Shown piece after piece: positions 11,721 through 30,659 of a stretch of DNA of 64,000 bases. A model generated the notes under the pieces. It was not told where the DNA came from, made no database searches, and saw nothing but the letters and a program-made list of their open reading frames with translations. Within the stretch, counting starts at the first letter, position 1, and every line of letters starts with the position of its first letter. Made by a program: the position numbers and the translations under genes. Source of the stretch: Nissolia schottii (lineage: Eukaryota; Streptophyta; Magnoliopsida; Fabales; Fabaceae); the NCBI GenBank assembly GCA_003254905.1, contig QANU01107566.1, positions 1,046,587 to 1,110,586 on the forward strand. Direction: 5' to 3'.

Positions 11721-11842
11721 GAATCGCTGGAGGGGGGGACCGCGTTCACGGACATACCAAAGCTTGGAGGAGGGATATACCACTTTCCTTGTCCGCATAG
11801 ATTCAGAATGACGTGGTTGATGACGTTTCCTCACCATGCTCT

Positions 11843-11868
11843 TTATTATTATTATTATTATTATTATT
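11843..11868. repeat. (ATT)n microsatellite
   Basis: About eight perfect ATT units on the + strand. Confidence 0.85.
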
Positions 11869-12940
11869 TTGTTAAATTACAACAACTAGATCCCTAAGAA
11901 GCCCCCACCAAAATCGACAAGGAAAACAACGCAACAATAATAAGAACGTCCTCAGTGAGATCATCATCATACACTTATTATATACTTCAATTAACTCTCA
12001 CCACATATTTTCTCCGCACACGCCCCTTGATAAGTGCCAAACCTTATTTTTCACTTTCTATTTTATTGCTAACGAAATTCCATATCAATTTACTTGGAGC
12101 CCAAGTCAAAGTCGTCTACGTTTCTACATTGACTATTGGTACCTCTTTCTTGTTGTGTAGTGCCTACACATTTTCCCACTCATGGGGTGAGAAAATGAAT
12201 AAAGTTTCATCAAATATTAGAGGCCATCTTCTTTATGAAAAGAAAATGCATATATGATATATAACTATATGTTTTTTATGTCAAATTTGAATCCTCGTTT
12301 GAGATCCTTATCTCTTATACCATGACCATCATGCAGTTCGGGTTGATTTAGAATAATAAAATTCAAATGTAAGGTGTAAGTAGTTTAATCGAAAATATAT
12401 ATTATACTTTGGGTTTCAGCCTTTTTGTCTACCAAAAAAACAAGAAAATATATATTATATAATTTTTAAATAAAATCAATATTCAATAATAACATATAAA
12501 GACATAGAAAATTTTATTTTATACAAGTTTTTATGGATATCTTTAAGTTATTTGAATATTTATAAAAATATTTATAAATTTATAAATTATTTAGTAAAAT
12601 GACTCTTATGCTAATAACAAAAATTATATTCACTACTTTTTAAAATATGAGTGACTTTTTTTTATTTATTAGTCATGTAAACCATCTTTTGCGTGGGAGA
12701 TGAGAGCTTAATAGTGTGATTAATTAATGAATATCAGCCACCCCCTATTCGGGTGATATGTTGGACCACACCCACCCGCTTTTTGAGCAATTTTCTTGAA
12801 CTGAAACCTTTGACCTATAATAATTTCATTATGATGTCAAATTTATTTATTTATTTATTAATTTAATTTATGGTACGTCTTTGGCATATCTATAATTTTA
12901 CGACGCAAGATTTAGGCTTATTGGTCCGGCTTTCTTTCCT

Positions 12941-12950
12941 TATATATAAA
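12941..12950 (+). promoter_or_regulatory. Probable TATA box of the ALS1-type gene
   Basis: TATATATAAA lies 37-46 bp before the proposed start codon at 12987. If it is used, the 5' leader is very short and includes the GT-rich stretch just before the ATG. A more distal promoter cannot be excluded. Confidence 0.4.
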
Positions 12951-12986
12951 TTTGGCGTGTGTTTGTGTGTGTGTGAAGAAGCAGGG

Positions 12987-18287
<5,301 letters not shown>

Positions 18288-21200
18288 CCATTACCACGTT
18301 GCTTGTTAGGCATGGAGAGGGGGCGCATGATGATACTTTTTGAGGCACAAGTTCCTCGGAAGGCCCTCACTACAACAGTTGCATGTTACAACACTTGAAG
18401 TTCAGCAAGAAAATGTTGATACCGGTCCATTAACTACCACTTTTAAGTCTACAATGAAAATCTTGCTTCTTGGATTTCTTATCTTTCGTTATTCAAACAA
18501 TTACGGCGATCGAAAATAAATGCCATATCTGCTTCTGAATTTAGATAGTCATGCCAACATATTGTGCTACTAGTTTTCAGGTATTTGCTGTGTCTCCGTG
18601 CAGCCTGCAGGTGTACAAGGCTTTGTCTACGACTCTAGCAACGCCAAGGTGATGGTAACTGGTGTAATATTCCGTGTCGTGCACGAGACTTAATAAGTAA
18701 GAATTTCATAATAAACAAATATAAACGTACAAGTATAATAACAAAACAATATATAACATTAATAAAGACATTGCAATAGCACCAATTGTATATTATAATT
18801 ATGAAGCATTGTATCATATCATTCATTTAACATATCGAACATTTAGTAACAATAAATTTATGATAAATTTATATTTATTTCTTTTTGATTAAAATTATTT
18901 ATCTTTCTATATATTAATATGTATATATTATAATATTTATTTGATAATATATTTTATTTTATTTTTTTGTCCGTAACCGTATTCAAATTGAAAGAATGAT
19001 AATCATAAGCATAAAATTGGACCCTAGAATTGGAACCTTCAATCAGAACTCTAAAAGAAGTTGTAAAATATAAAAAAGAACAACAAATACCTCGGCTAAC
19101 GACCTCTCAATGCATTCAACATATGATTCGGGACAAGATGAGAGCGGCTGACATGATGTGATTAAGTGAGAGAAGCTTTATGAAGTACGCTTTAAAAATT
19201 GGACGAAAAATATTGAGATAAAATAATAATTTGCTACAAATGGCCAGAAAATGAAAAGTTTTAAGAAAAAGCCGATACTAATTTTATAAATAAAGGGTTT
19301 CGAGTACGTTAGGTTTAATTTTTAGAGGAATTAAATTTAGAATAATTAATTTTAAAAAATTATTTTTAGAAGAATTAAGTTTAAAAAAATTGATTTTTGT
19401 TTGATTTAGATATTTTAAAAGTAAGTTTGAAAGAATTATTTTTGTTTGGATAAAATAAAATAAAAAAGTATTCTTGAGATAAAATTATTAAAAAGAACAT
19501 AATATAGTTTTAAGATAAATTAATATAGTTTGAGTTAATATTTTAAAAGATTAAAAATATAATATCTCCTTTTTAGTTTTGAAAGCAACTTGAAATCTGA
19601 AAAACGAATTTATTTTTCAGTTGTCAAACTTAAGTTTAACAACTTAAGTTTTGGTTGCTTTAAACTTAAGTTTAATGAATTGAAAAATAACTAAATAAGA
19701 TGACTTATGGTTCAAAATCATTTTCAGTTTGTCAAACTTAAGTTTGAAATATCCAAACTTAAAACTAAATAAGCCCTTAGTCTTCCATCCTTAAATTTTA
19801 TGAAACATGCGTGAAATAATTCATAAATTTTACAAGTATCATGAATTATTTAAGACATGTTATCTAAAATTTGCTTAGCGATACACAAGTGGGACTTAAA
19901 GAAACAAAAGTTTTCTTTTTCTTTATTTCTATATTTTTGTCATTATATTCTATCATTGATAACAAACACAACTTTTACGAATGTATTTATAATCACATAT
20001 TAAAATAATTCTCCACAAATAGTGAAAATTAAACCCACGTTATTTTAAAATATAGACAGCTTCCTTATCAACTGTATTAGCCATCTTTAACCTCCACGTT
20101 AATCATAGTATTAGAATATTTCTCTACAACCATTCGAGCAGAGTTTCATGTTATGTTCAATGAAAGCTCAATGTCCGTTTAGTTTATGTTTTCATTCCCT
20201 TTTTTATTCCCCTCAAAATTTTACAAGCTAAATAGTTAAAAGCAATGACAACAATAAATCATGTGGAGTTGAGATGGAACCACAGATGTGCAGATAACAG
20301 TGGGTCTAGGGACATGGAGTGGAGCTAGCCTCCTGGAGTTCTTCTGGCATTACTCGCCGAGGACTGAGCTTCCTAGTTTGCTTTCTGCTGATTTGTCCTT
20401 TTTTTTTATGTAACCAAACAAAAAATGTTTCCCGAGTTTTCATTATCAATTTTAGCAAAACACAAATTACATGCACTAAAAACAAAAATAAAAAACCAAA
20501 CCTCCCTTTGCTCGGAGGGAGAGAAAAAAAGTGGAAAGAAAATCAAAAGATGAAAAATAATTAAAAAATTATCTTTTCTCTTCCTTAAAAAAATGGAGAG
20601 AACAAAAAAAAAAATTGTAAGTCTCATATAAAAAGTTTTTTTTTCATGACGCAGATAAAATAAAAGAAAATATGAGTTTCTACTAATATTACAATTATAT
20701 TCTTATAATAATTTATTTTTTTTATAAAAGACAATAACCATAAAATTCAACAATAACCATAAAATTCATTTATGCATAATTACATTTTATTTTCTCCCAC
20801 TTTTCTCTCCAACCAAACAATAAAAGAGAAAACATGTTTTGCTCTTCATTTTCTTCTCTCCTTATTTTCTTCTCTCATTTTCTCTTCTCATCAAAGTTAA
20901 TAATTTTTGGAATAAAAAGGGTTTTACTAATCAAATGTCCTTAAGACATTGGTTAAAGAATCACAAATAGTAAGATTTTTGAGTTTTTACAATTTTTAAT
21001 GCATTGAAGATTTAAAAAATCTCACTTTTCAATACAAAATTTTCACTCTTAATTCTTAAATAATGTTCTAACTACGCTATTTAGCTTTTTCCTATTAAAA
21101 AAGGTAAAATTTATAAAATTTCAATAACAACGGATGCATTATTAACTCAATTTTCTATGCTGATTTTCTTAACTAATGTCTTCACGAATTGGTTAACAAA

Positions 21201-22382
21201 ACCCATAATCCCCCCATATACAAAGAGCTATGCTATATGAACAATAAAAATAGACAACATAAAAAATACAATGGTTGTTGGTCTCATCCACAGTTAAAAA
21301 AAAAGAAGAAAATCCCTCACTCTCCCCACATTCTCTCTTGTTACATGCACGCGTGCAATTACTCACCAATACTAAAAACACTCTTCTTATTCCTTTCCAA
21401 CATTAAAAAAAATAAAGAAACCAACAAAATAATAAATAATCCAGTGTCTGTAAACCAACAACCTAACACAGAGAAAACAACATGTTAAAAAATAATAAAA
21501 ATAAACCAGTATCAGTAAGGTATGGATAAGAAAGCGATAAATAAAAAAAAAATTTAAAATCTTATAAATTAAACAGAGTTGAGTTAATTTTTTTAGTTTC
21601 ACATCTTTTTTAAGTTCTAGTGGTTTCTTGTTAAATTAAATAGAATCATGTTGGTTTCTTTTTGTAATATTGTAGTTTCTTTCACGGGTACTATGCACAT
21701 TTCATTCCACTACTATGCAATCTTTGTACACAAATAATGTTTCTAAAGATGAAAAAATAACATTCTAAAACAGAAAAATCAATATGTCAAAACAATAATA
21801 AATAAACAAAAATAAACGAATACCAATAAACTAACACACTAAAATAAACCAATATCTTAAAATGAATAAACCAACAATCTAAAATAGAGAAACTAACATG
21901 CTAAACAAAAAACTCAACATCTTAAAAAAAAGAAACTAATACTAATAACAAAGTTAGGAGGAGAAGGAAGATAACACATACCTAATCTACTGCAACCTGC
22001 GACAATGACTAAGCACCGACAAAGACGAAGAAACAATAAATGAAAGGGTTTGTTCATGGAGGTAGATTTGATGAAGAAATTTAAAGAAGTAAGGGGTTTT
22101 CTCTTGTTTGTGAGCTTTGAGAGAAAGAGGAAGAGAGCGCCAGTCAGTAAGGTGAAAGAAAGAGAAAAAAAAAGCTTTTTAATAATACATTATTCTACAT
22201 ATTTATTGTATTATATAACAATTTTGACTTATTCATGTATAATTTTCCACCTATACTTTATCGCGTACAAATTAGGGGCAACATATTGGTGCTTACATTA
22301 AATGGAACATGAAACAAATATCGGCGCTTACAACAGTGACAACATCCGCTGGTTTCCGTGTGACCGAAACAAGGAACAAAAA
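18288..22382. other. 3' region of the ABC transporter and AT-rich intergenic DNA
   Basis: The first 300-400 bp are probably the transporter 3' UTR. The rest is AT-rich and holds a cluster of AAACTTAAGTTT palindromes (19626-19746), several A- or T-rich runs, and loosely repeated AATAAACCAA motifs (21440-21960). Short open frames here (for example 20319-20564 and 21189-21488) are low-complexity and unsupported. Confidence 0.5.
19626..19746. repeat. Cluster of four AACTTAAGTT palindromes
   Basis: Perfect palindromes occur at 19626-19637, 19641-19650, 19661-19674 and 19733-19746, the last being CAAACTTAAGTTTG. A half-site follows at about 19750-19760. Confidence 0.8.
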
Positions 22383-25300
22383 ATGCAGAGCTTCCTTCGC
22401 AAACTGGTGACACACCACAACCTCTCCTCCCACACTTCACACCGCAACATCTTCCACACTCACACTCCATTCTCCTCTCTCCCTAAGCCACCTTCACCCC
22501 CACCCCCACCCCCACCCCCACCACCACAACTACTAGGCCACCGCATTCCCTCTTCCTTCTTCCCCACCCACCATTCTCACTGCCGCCACTCCCTTCCCGC
22601 CGGAATTCGCGGTTTTCTCTCCAACGCTCTCCTCAGGCTCTCCTCAACACGGCTCCTCGATTGCAGGCCCAAGCTCACCTCAGCTCTCTTTCACCGCCAC
22701 AGTAACAACTTCGGTTTCAACCAAAGTTCTCATTTTTTCCGTGCCTGGTAACTTCCCCCATCCAACACCAACCCTTTTTAATTAGGTTTAACTTTAGTTT
22801 TCATTTCTTTCCCCCGCTTATTTTGTTTTTGTTTACATTGCGGTTATAAATTGGGATAACTGTAGTGTGAACTTTGTTTTTGTTCATGAGTTTTTTTTTT
22901 TTCTGATCATAGTTCTGGGTTAGGGTTTTAATTAGGGTTTATGAGGTTTTTGCTTGATATTCATTTTTTTGAGCTTTTGTATATACTACATGAATTTAAT
23001 CTTTTGTGTCTACCAAAAACGTGTAATTTGGATGAATCTGCCAAAGAAATTTGATTTTTGAAAAAGATTTGTTCCTTTTGGTCGTGCCTAATGTTGTTGC
23101 GGTTTTTGTTCTGAATTTGCCTCAGTAATGCTGACTGCAACAGCCTTGTATTTTCATTTCTTGTTCCTTTTAAGTTTTGGTGATATATATATCTGGTGAG
23201 TATAGTATTTGTGTTGTGTGTATGGAGGTGTCGTTGAGGAAGAACTGTACCTAGATTCTTTGGGGGCCTGCCTGCAATATATTTTAAAAACTCATTAAGA
23301 AATCGGATTGCGTATAACCTAAAACTAAAAGGAGTTATTTGAATCTTCAAAATTGTGGGGATCTGCCAAAGCACGTTGGCTCAACTGATTGAAGGAATTC
23401 GGATAAGACTCGCTGTCCATGTGCATGAGTTCAATTCCCCACTTTGAATAGCGGTCCCACTTGGTAGCCATACAATCCTTGGAGGGAATCCTCTCTGTCT
23501 ACTCTTCTAGGTTGCCAACCATGGCTGCTTGTTACTTTCTACTTCAATGGGTGCTTACAAATAGAATGATTTCTACTAATTATACTTTTAGCACTCATGT
23601 TTAGGCTGTTTGCATGTAACGTGGTAACCGTATTACGGTAATATATTTTCTCCTGTTTGCAGGAGATCATGGCTCCGTAGGCTATCACCTAATGATGTGG
23701 TTTTGGGCTTGATTATAGCTAATGTTGCTGTTTTTTTATTATGGAGGATAGCAGATGAAAAGTTTATGATAAATAACTTTACTGTAAGTTTCTTAAATTA
23801 TAATTTTTGATCAACTTGATGATGCCACTTTTAGATGTTATTTGCCTGACACTTTCTTTGCATGGAACTCCCTCTGGTGTTGTTGATGCATGAAATGTGT
23901 CTTAAGATTCTTCATAGTGAGATAGTGTTTTAGCTTTGTGATACTTTATTATTGTTTTTACAGCCGAGTGAATATTTTTATTTTATTTCGATTGAGGATA
24001 GAGAGAGAATACATGAGTCTGAAGCTTTAAACAATTCCTACAAACAACAACATATTAATTTTCAAATTGAAATTTGTCCTTTTTGAGATGCTGTGACTAT
24101 GAGACATTTAGGTGAAATGCATGCATGGGTATACATGTAGTCAAAGTGATAATGATTGCTGCTGCACTTAACCATGTGTTAAAGGATGAACTTTGGAATG
24201 TGCTGTTTCAATTTTATTGTGTGTATAGATTTTAACTTCATCTAAACTGCTAATTCAAATTTTCTCTTTTTCTGAACAGATCTCTTTGAACAATTTTAAG
24301 AGTGGACGTTTGCACACTTTGATAACCAATGCGTTCAGTCACATAGACACCGGGCATATAATTTCCAACATGATTGGACTCTACTTCTTTGGAATGAATG
24401 TGCGGTTGCCTGCTCTAGAATTGTGTTTTTGGTCATTATTTCTCTCGTCTCTTTCTTCATTTCCCCCATCTTTACCTTGTTATATATTTATCTTAGTCAT
24501 ATACTGTTCTGGGTTGGTGTGTAGACATAAACCATAAAGCAATGAATAATATGGCACTTGGTTATGAAATTAAGAGACAGACATTTAATGATTGAAAGTG
24601 CAATAGATTGGAGAAGGAACATATTTTATCGTAGCTTATAGTTCTTAGTTTATGCTAGATTATTAGGCTTATGTATTTTCTGGCCCTTGAAATCTGTTTA
24701 TGTCATTTATATACTGAATATCAATCTAATTGTCACATAACAAGCTTATAATAATAGGCTGGCTGTTTTTCTTTCCTTTTTCTATTTTCCGTTTTTCATG
24801 CAAAATGTACTGCATATCTTGTTTTCCTATGCCATATATTTTGCCTTATCAATTTTCAGTTGTATAACCTAGTATGCTTCAAGTTTTATATTTGTTTTTA
24901 TAGGCTTATGTACTCATTGTGGTAAATATATTAGGATTCAATCAGTTTATAGTTTCTTGGTATTAATGCGTTCAGGTGTGAAATTTAGGAACTGTAGTCA
25001 ATAGTGTTGCCTTTTCTAAAGACTGTAGTAAAAAGGCAAAAGGAAATGAAGGAAGACCCCTAACACTTTGTATAAATTTGAGTTTGTAGTTTAGTGCGAC
25101 TACTAAATGTTAGGACTTTTAGAGGATAAAATTTGAAGACTGTTTACCAAAAGAAGAAATCTCCTAGAAATCTTGTGTTAGATTTCTTTTGCTTTCTTAA
25201 ATTTGTCTGGTCAATCTAATGTCTTTCCCATTTCTCTTTTCTTTTTGGCACACATGAAATAGATTTAGTTGCTTGTTATTAGCATATGGTTTGACGTGTT

Positions 25301-27620
25301 AAGAGCATTAGTTTGAGTAAGGTTTATACCATCACTTAATTGATAAATTTCTGTCTTTCTTCCTTCTGCTTGTTCCATTAGCTTCCGTGACTCATAACTC
25401 TTTCCATTGGGATTTGGGCAGATTGGAAGAAATTTTGGACCTGAATTTTTGCTGAAGCTGTATCTCGCTGGGGCAGTTGGTGGTGCTGTTTTTTACTTGG
25501 TTCATCAAGCTTACAAGGCACAAACATCAAAGGTCTAATGATGATTAAAAATGAGTACAATGTCTGCTGAGCAATTATATATTTTTTCTTTCCTTATTTT
25601 CTGGGTAAAATGAAATGAACAAAAGCTTGATTTGAAGCCTACCCGTGCAACTGTCTCTGTGTGTGTGTTATTTTATAGAAAAAGGCCAATTCTTCAATCA
25701 CAGCGTATTGGAATATGAATTTCTGGGTTTTTACTTTCATTTTGATATCCCTGACTCCCTGTAACTTTGAAACTTCTATTCTAAAAGTACATTTGATTCA
25801 GAAAAATGATCTATGTACGTTCTGAAAGAGTAAAATAAGCAATTGTTTCAATATAGTGTTCATTGATAATAAATGTATTTGTGTCTAAGTTGACTTGTGA
25901 TAAAATTAACCAACATACTAGCAAAAGTAAATACTTACTCTCTTTTTCATTGGAACTTTACAATATTAGGTTGAAACAATTTAACAAGACATGAAAAGTC
26001 GTTATATATTTCATTTAGTGCGTTTTGATGTTTCTCTGCATTTTGTTTGCAACAGGGCCGGAGATTTGTGAACCCTTCAAGGGAATTAGCATTGGTAAGC
26101 TTAGAGTAACTATTCTATAATGGACTCCTCTTCTTTTGGGAGTGTATGCGCCTGATAACAGATTATCATGGTTTGACTTGCACAATGTTTGATGAGCAAT
26201 GCGTTATAATCTGTGTTGGTTCCTTTGAAGATCTCTGTTAAAAAATCTTATGAAACAGGATATTGCTACACAAATTTAATTGTTGATGGGTACTTAGCAT
26301 GGGAGATAGAATGTTCCTTCTTGGTGTGACATTCATTATAGTCGATGATTAGATTACATTTGGGGTTATGAAATTCGTTTTAAGGGCATGCGCCATTATG
26401 CAGATGAGTTGTCATTGTCTAGCTCCATTAATCAATTGTATGCTGTTTAAGGGCACACGCTTCTAGCTCCGTTAATCACTTGTATGCTGACCGTGAGACT
26501 CCATTAAGTTCTCCTAGTTTCAGGAAATGTCAATTTTACTGGTATCATCTTAAAATGTCAAAGTTGTTTCTATCTAATTATACTTAGATTATCAAATTAT
26601 TTTGTGTGGGCATAAAAAAAATGTTATTTGCTTTTATCACTTGCGACATTGGTTAAACCGTTTAAGTCACTGCCTGATATTAGTTGAACGAACTTGAACT
26701 TGCCAATGAGTAGGGGGCTAGTGGAGCTGTGAATGCAATTATGCTGCTTGATATATTCCTCAATCCCAGAGCAACCCTTTACTTTGACTTCATTATACCA
26801 GTTCCTGCAATCTTGCTGGTAAGCCTCTTGGCAATCCTTGTGCTTGGTCAAAACTGCAAAGTTGATAATAATGTGGATCAAAACTCATGTATACTTTTTC
26901 TTTTATCTTATCAACTATTATTAATTAAGGGCGTCTTTTTGATCGGGAAGGATATGCTGAGGATATTAGAGGTATGGTGGACTCTCTTAAAGCTTACTTA
27001 TTGCATTTACCAACATTTTCATCTCGAGCAGCTTAGCCGTTGCGAAATGATTAAATGTCAAGAGTCATGATTACTGGTACATTGACATCATGATTGCATA
27101 GCATTTTCCATTAGTCTTTATGTTGCCAAGGACCTCGTCAGAGGTCCAAAGTTTTCATTTATGTTGTAGACCTCTACAGAGAACATTCCTTTGTATGCTT
27201 GGCCAGAGTAGAAAAATGGAGGGAAAACTTGCTGTGTCTAGGTGTATAGATACATAAAAGCAGCCTAACACAATCTTACTCCCATAAAGGGTGAGGTTGT
27301 TTTCAGGAACTTTCGGGTAACGAGACAACAACTTTATCATTGTGTAGAAGATTACCCTCTAGATGTATTGATATATTATGAATAATTTAGACACATCACA
27401 CATTGTAATTTTTCATTCGTTCGCTATAAACTCCTACCATGATGGTTATCCTGCATATCTTTTGAATTCCGCTTCTCTCTATTCATTCCAGCAGATTATT
27501 AAAATTTATTGTTGATTTTGAAAATGATAGGGAGACAGTCAAATATCTGGAGCTGGACATTTGGGGGGTGCTGCAGTTGCAGCCATTGCTTGGGCAAGAC
27601 TTAGGAAAGGAAGATTCTAA
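22383..27620 (+). CDS. RBL12: Mitochondrial rhomboid-like intramembrane serine protease (RBL12 type)
   Basis: Rhomboid protease of 330 aa from 8 exons: 22383-22747, 23663-23783, 24280-24399, 25422-25532, 26056-26094, 26714-26818, 26930-26971, 27531-27620. All junctions keep frame. Residues 1-115 are Arg/Ser/His-rich and free of acidic patches, with a proline run, as in a mitochondrial presequence. The first membrane segment is near 134-150 (GLIIANVAVFLLW). The rhomboid His/Asn motif is at residues 183-193 (SHIDTGHIISN, with H188 and N192). The catalytic serine is S255 in GASG and the catalytic histidine H311 in GAGHLGG, so the dyad is intact. An in-frame ATG at 22302 would add 27 residues without a targeting pattern, so I prefer 22383. 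The family cleaves membrane proteins inside the bilayer; the substrate is unknown. The RBL12 assignment rests on similarity and on the neighbouring kelch and LONGIFOLIA genes. Confidence 0.92.
22489..22527 (+). repeat. CCCCCA minisatellite in the rhomboid coding exon
   Basis: Several CCCCCA units encode an uninterrupted proline run in the presequence. The tract is in frame and length changes in multiples of 6 bp would keep the frame. Confidence 0.85.
23371..23530 (+). mobile_element. tRNA-derived SINE-like sequence in rhomboid intron 1
   Basis: An A-box-like TTGGCTCAACTGATTG (23376-23391) is followed about 36 bp later by a B-box-like GAGTTCAATTCCCC (23427-23440). This is the layout of a tRNA-derived RNA polymerase III promoter. 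There is no acceptor stem, so it is not a tRNA. The 3' end is not clear. Confidence 0.4.
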
Positions 27621-29242
27621 ATCCACTTCCATACCTCTGCAAAACTCATTTTATTAATTTATTTATTTGCTATTGATGTTAAGGTTGGTTGTGAAGTTAT
27701 TGGGATAATTTTGAATTGCTAATAGTGGCAAATGCCTCACAAGCACTTATTATTAGTTACAAAAATGCTCTGTTGCCTTTACATGATAGATAGTATAATG
27801 ATATTAAATTATGAGTGGCAATAAATTATACGTTTTAAACAACTTAATAATTTTTTTTTAAATAAAACAATTTAAAATGAGTGACAATAACTAACGAGGA
27901 TTGACAATAGATACTCTTTTATTTAGTATTGTTATTTCTAAAAGATAAGTTATTAATGTATCAGTTTTAGCAGCACTAGCAATCTCCCTCCACATCCTCA
28001 CATTTAGAGGTTTGCGGATCAACCTGCGGATTACTCACTTTGCATGGGTTAAGATTATTTAAATTATTAATTTGCACGCATATTTAACATGCTCAACTTG
28101 CATGGTATGTAGATGAACTCGTTGACTACTTTATTATATATTTTTTATTTATTTATTTTTTTTCACCTAATTTTTTTTTATTATACCCAACTTCCAAGCC
28201 CAATATTATTTATAATATTCAGAAAGATTCCGTGAAAATTTAAACTTGTAACAAAAATTAATAGCTATTTTTTATAATCTATACTAACTTTATTTAAATG
28301 AAAGTTCAAGGAGAAAATTTGGACGGTAAAAGAGTTAAATCAGTTTTTATTTTTATTTTTTATATCTTAGTGTTGTTATTAACATGGTTGCAATATCTTA
28401 AATAAAAATTCAAATGAGTTGCTCAATATGACCTAACAATATAGAGATCCATTTAAAGAATAAAATGCGAGCTAGCCAGAGGATCGTGTGAATCATGCGG
28501 TGTGGACACAAACCAATGTAATTATTGGTTCACTTATTTGGTGGATCAAATCTGTTTAGTCCGTTTAATTTTGGGCCGGTGCAGATTGGGCTGACCCGCA
28601 TACCCACCCACATTATTCATATCACCCATGCTCTGAATGAGTTTTTACCTGAATTTTAGCCAAATTTGGGTTATACCCCTGGCAAGCATTTGAGGCTTTA
28701 CACCTACTTCTAATGTCTGGGATTAAATTTCCCTCCCTTATATATATATTTGCTTGTCATGACTCTAATCCAAAAATTCGATTTATTGACTAAGGCCCAG
28801 GCCAATCATACATCTTTCATGCACAATTAATTTCCTTTGTCTTTCTAAATCACAAACCGCTCCCTCTTTAAGACTGCAAATCCTCTTCCAATTTTATGAA
28901 GTGAATTTTCTTGCTATCCTCTGAACACTCCCAAATAAATTGCCTATAGATTCTATCAATCTTTCTACACACAATATTATGAAGTCCCATAATGTGTTAA
29001 TCTATTAAATGATTTAAAAGGTCAACCATATATCTCAGTTACATTATACATAATTTCACTTCAAGAAATCATATCTTCAGGTGTTCCATATGTATGAATC
29101 ATTGATGAAATATATGTGTGTGTATGAATGAATGAGAGAAGGAATTAATGAGCTGATATATTTTTAAGATTCAATGTTGAGCATATAAATATAATCTAAT
29201 GATTGAAAATTCACTTGTTTTCATTCTCACATGAATCATCTC

Positions 29243-29277
<35 letters not shown>

Positions 29278-30659
29278 TTTTATTTATATACACTAAACCT
29301 TCATTTTCTTTATGTCCTGAAAAGTTGATTATGCTTGATCCATCTTTTTCTGTAACTGAAAAGATTGAAAATTATGCTGGAATATCTACAGGAATTTAAG
29401 CCTATCATAGCTACTTACACTAGTTTCCCTTTTTATAAACTTAAATTCGGTTTTTTATTTACCTTTAAGTGCGGATTTTCATTTGACTTACTCAATTTTT
29501 TATTTAAAATTAACAAAATAGACGACTTCGTTTTTTTTTTTCTTTTTTCTTTTCTCCTTTGGTTCTTTTACTTCCCATATGGGACTTCTGTTCATAATGA
29601 TAAAACTTATAAATTATAAATTATATAAGCATTTCCAATATCAAATTTCACAACTTGCATTGACTAAATCAGATTTTTCCAACTAGAAACTTTCTCATTA
29701 GATAAATTCACTCTCAAGTGGTGGCAAGAAATTATGCTGAAAAGATAGTTGTTTTTAAGCAAATCAATACGTGATAAGAAAAAAAACTGGCACATTTAAT
29801 CATATAAAAAAATAAAACCCTAGTATTATATAACCCTATCAGAAAAAATAATTGATTTTATCATAAACAGCTTTAAAAGTTACACAAAAAACAAAATATA
29901 ACTAGCTAAAAATATAAAATATTTTACATTAATATTACATCAAAAAAAATTTTATATATATATATACTTTTTTTTGCGGGATATAAATTTAATTTTAATA
30001 CACTATTAAACAGTAAAAAAATTTGACATTATCATTTAATTAAATATAGTAACATTATTAAAAATATTTGACTCTTTACTATAAAATTGAATAAATATAT
30101 TTCACACTTAAAATATATAAAATTAAACTCTTAAACTAATCTTAATCTTAAAATACCAAAAGATAAAAAAGAAAACACCAATCCAACGACTAACCAGATG
30201 CCACGTTTTCACATGAAACTGTTTCTAAGATCGAACCACCACAAAGTCTCCACGTGTTGCTTTAAAACTCGTCCCCCCTCTTCAGATTCTCTCTCTCTTC
30301 TGTGAAATTTTTTTTTCCACTGGCCTCAGCTCTATCAGCTGAAAAAAAAAAAAAAAACCTTTTGTTTACAGTTTCTCTCTCCCTCTGAATATGGCACTCT
30401 AATTTTTCGTTATTTTTTTTTTTGGTCAATTTCTATTTTTTTTCGCCCCCTTTTGCATGCAATCTTCTTCCCTCTGATTTGATTTTAACACTTTTTTCGA
30501 ACCACCCCATCTCTTCTCCTCAACATTTCGAATTTAAAATAACAGATAAAGTTTCGTTTTTTAATATTTTTTGTTTTATTGGGGGTGGTGCGTTATTTCT
30601 CCTCACAAAAATTCGGTTTCTTTGGGTAAAAAATTTTCGCTTCTTGGGGAAAAGAAAGA
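27621..30659. other. Intergenic region between rhomboid and kelch genes
   Basis: No gene is supported. The part 27990-28690 has GC-richer patches such as GCGGATCAACCTGCGG and GACCCGCATACCCACCC, which resemble hAT subterminal sequence, but no matching inverted ends were found. A TA microsatellite lies at 29246-29275. The CT-rich stretch 30280-30420 is probably the kelch gene leader or core promoter. Confidence 0.45.
29246..29275. repeat. (TA)n microsatellite
   Basis: About 14 TA units. Confidence 0.85.

Larger units (their letters stand above)
10327..12940. other. Gene-free AT-rich region upstream of the ABC transporter
   Basis: No coding region is supported. The region holds a 27-bp tandem duplication and foldback (10921-11053), a 515-bp MITE-like unit (11206-11720) and an ATT microsatellite (11843-11868). 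The frame at 11955-12257 has no recognisable domain and no splice partner. Confidence 0.5.

Noticed and set aside
22302-22382. Upstream in-frame start of the rhomboid protein
   Set aside because: The 27 added residues look unlike a targeting peptide, while the ATG at 22383 opens a typical presequence.
27990-28690. Possible second hAT element
   Set aside because: It has GACCCGC-type patches and a right-hand ACCCCTG, but no matching left end or transposase.
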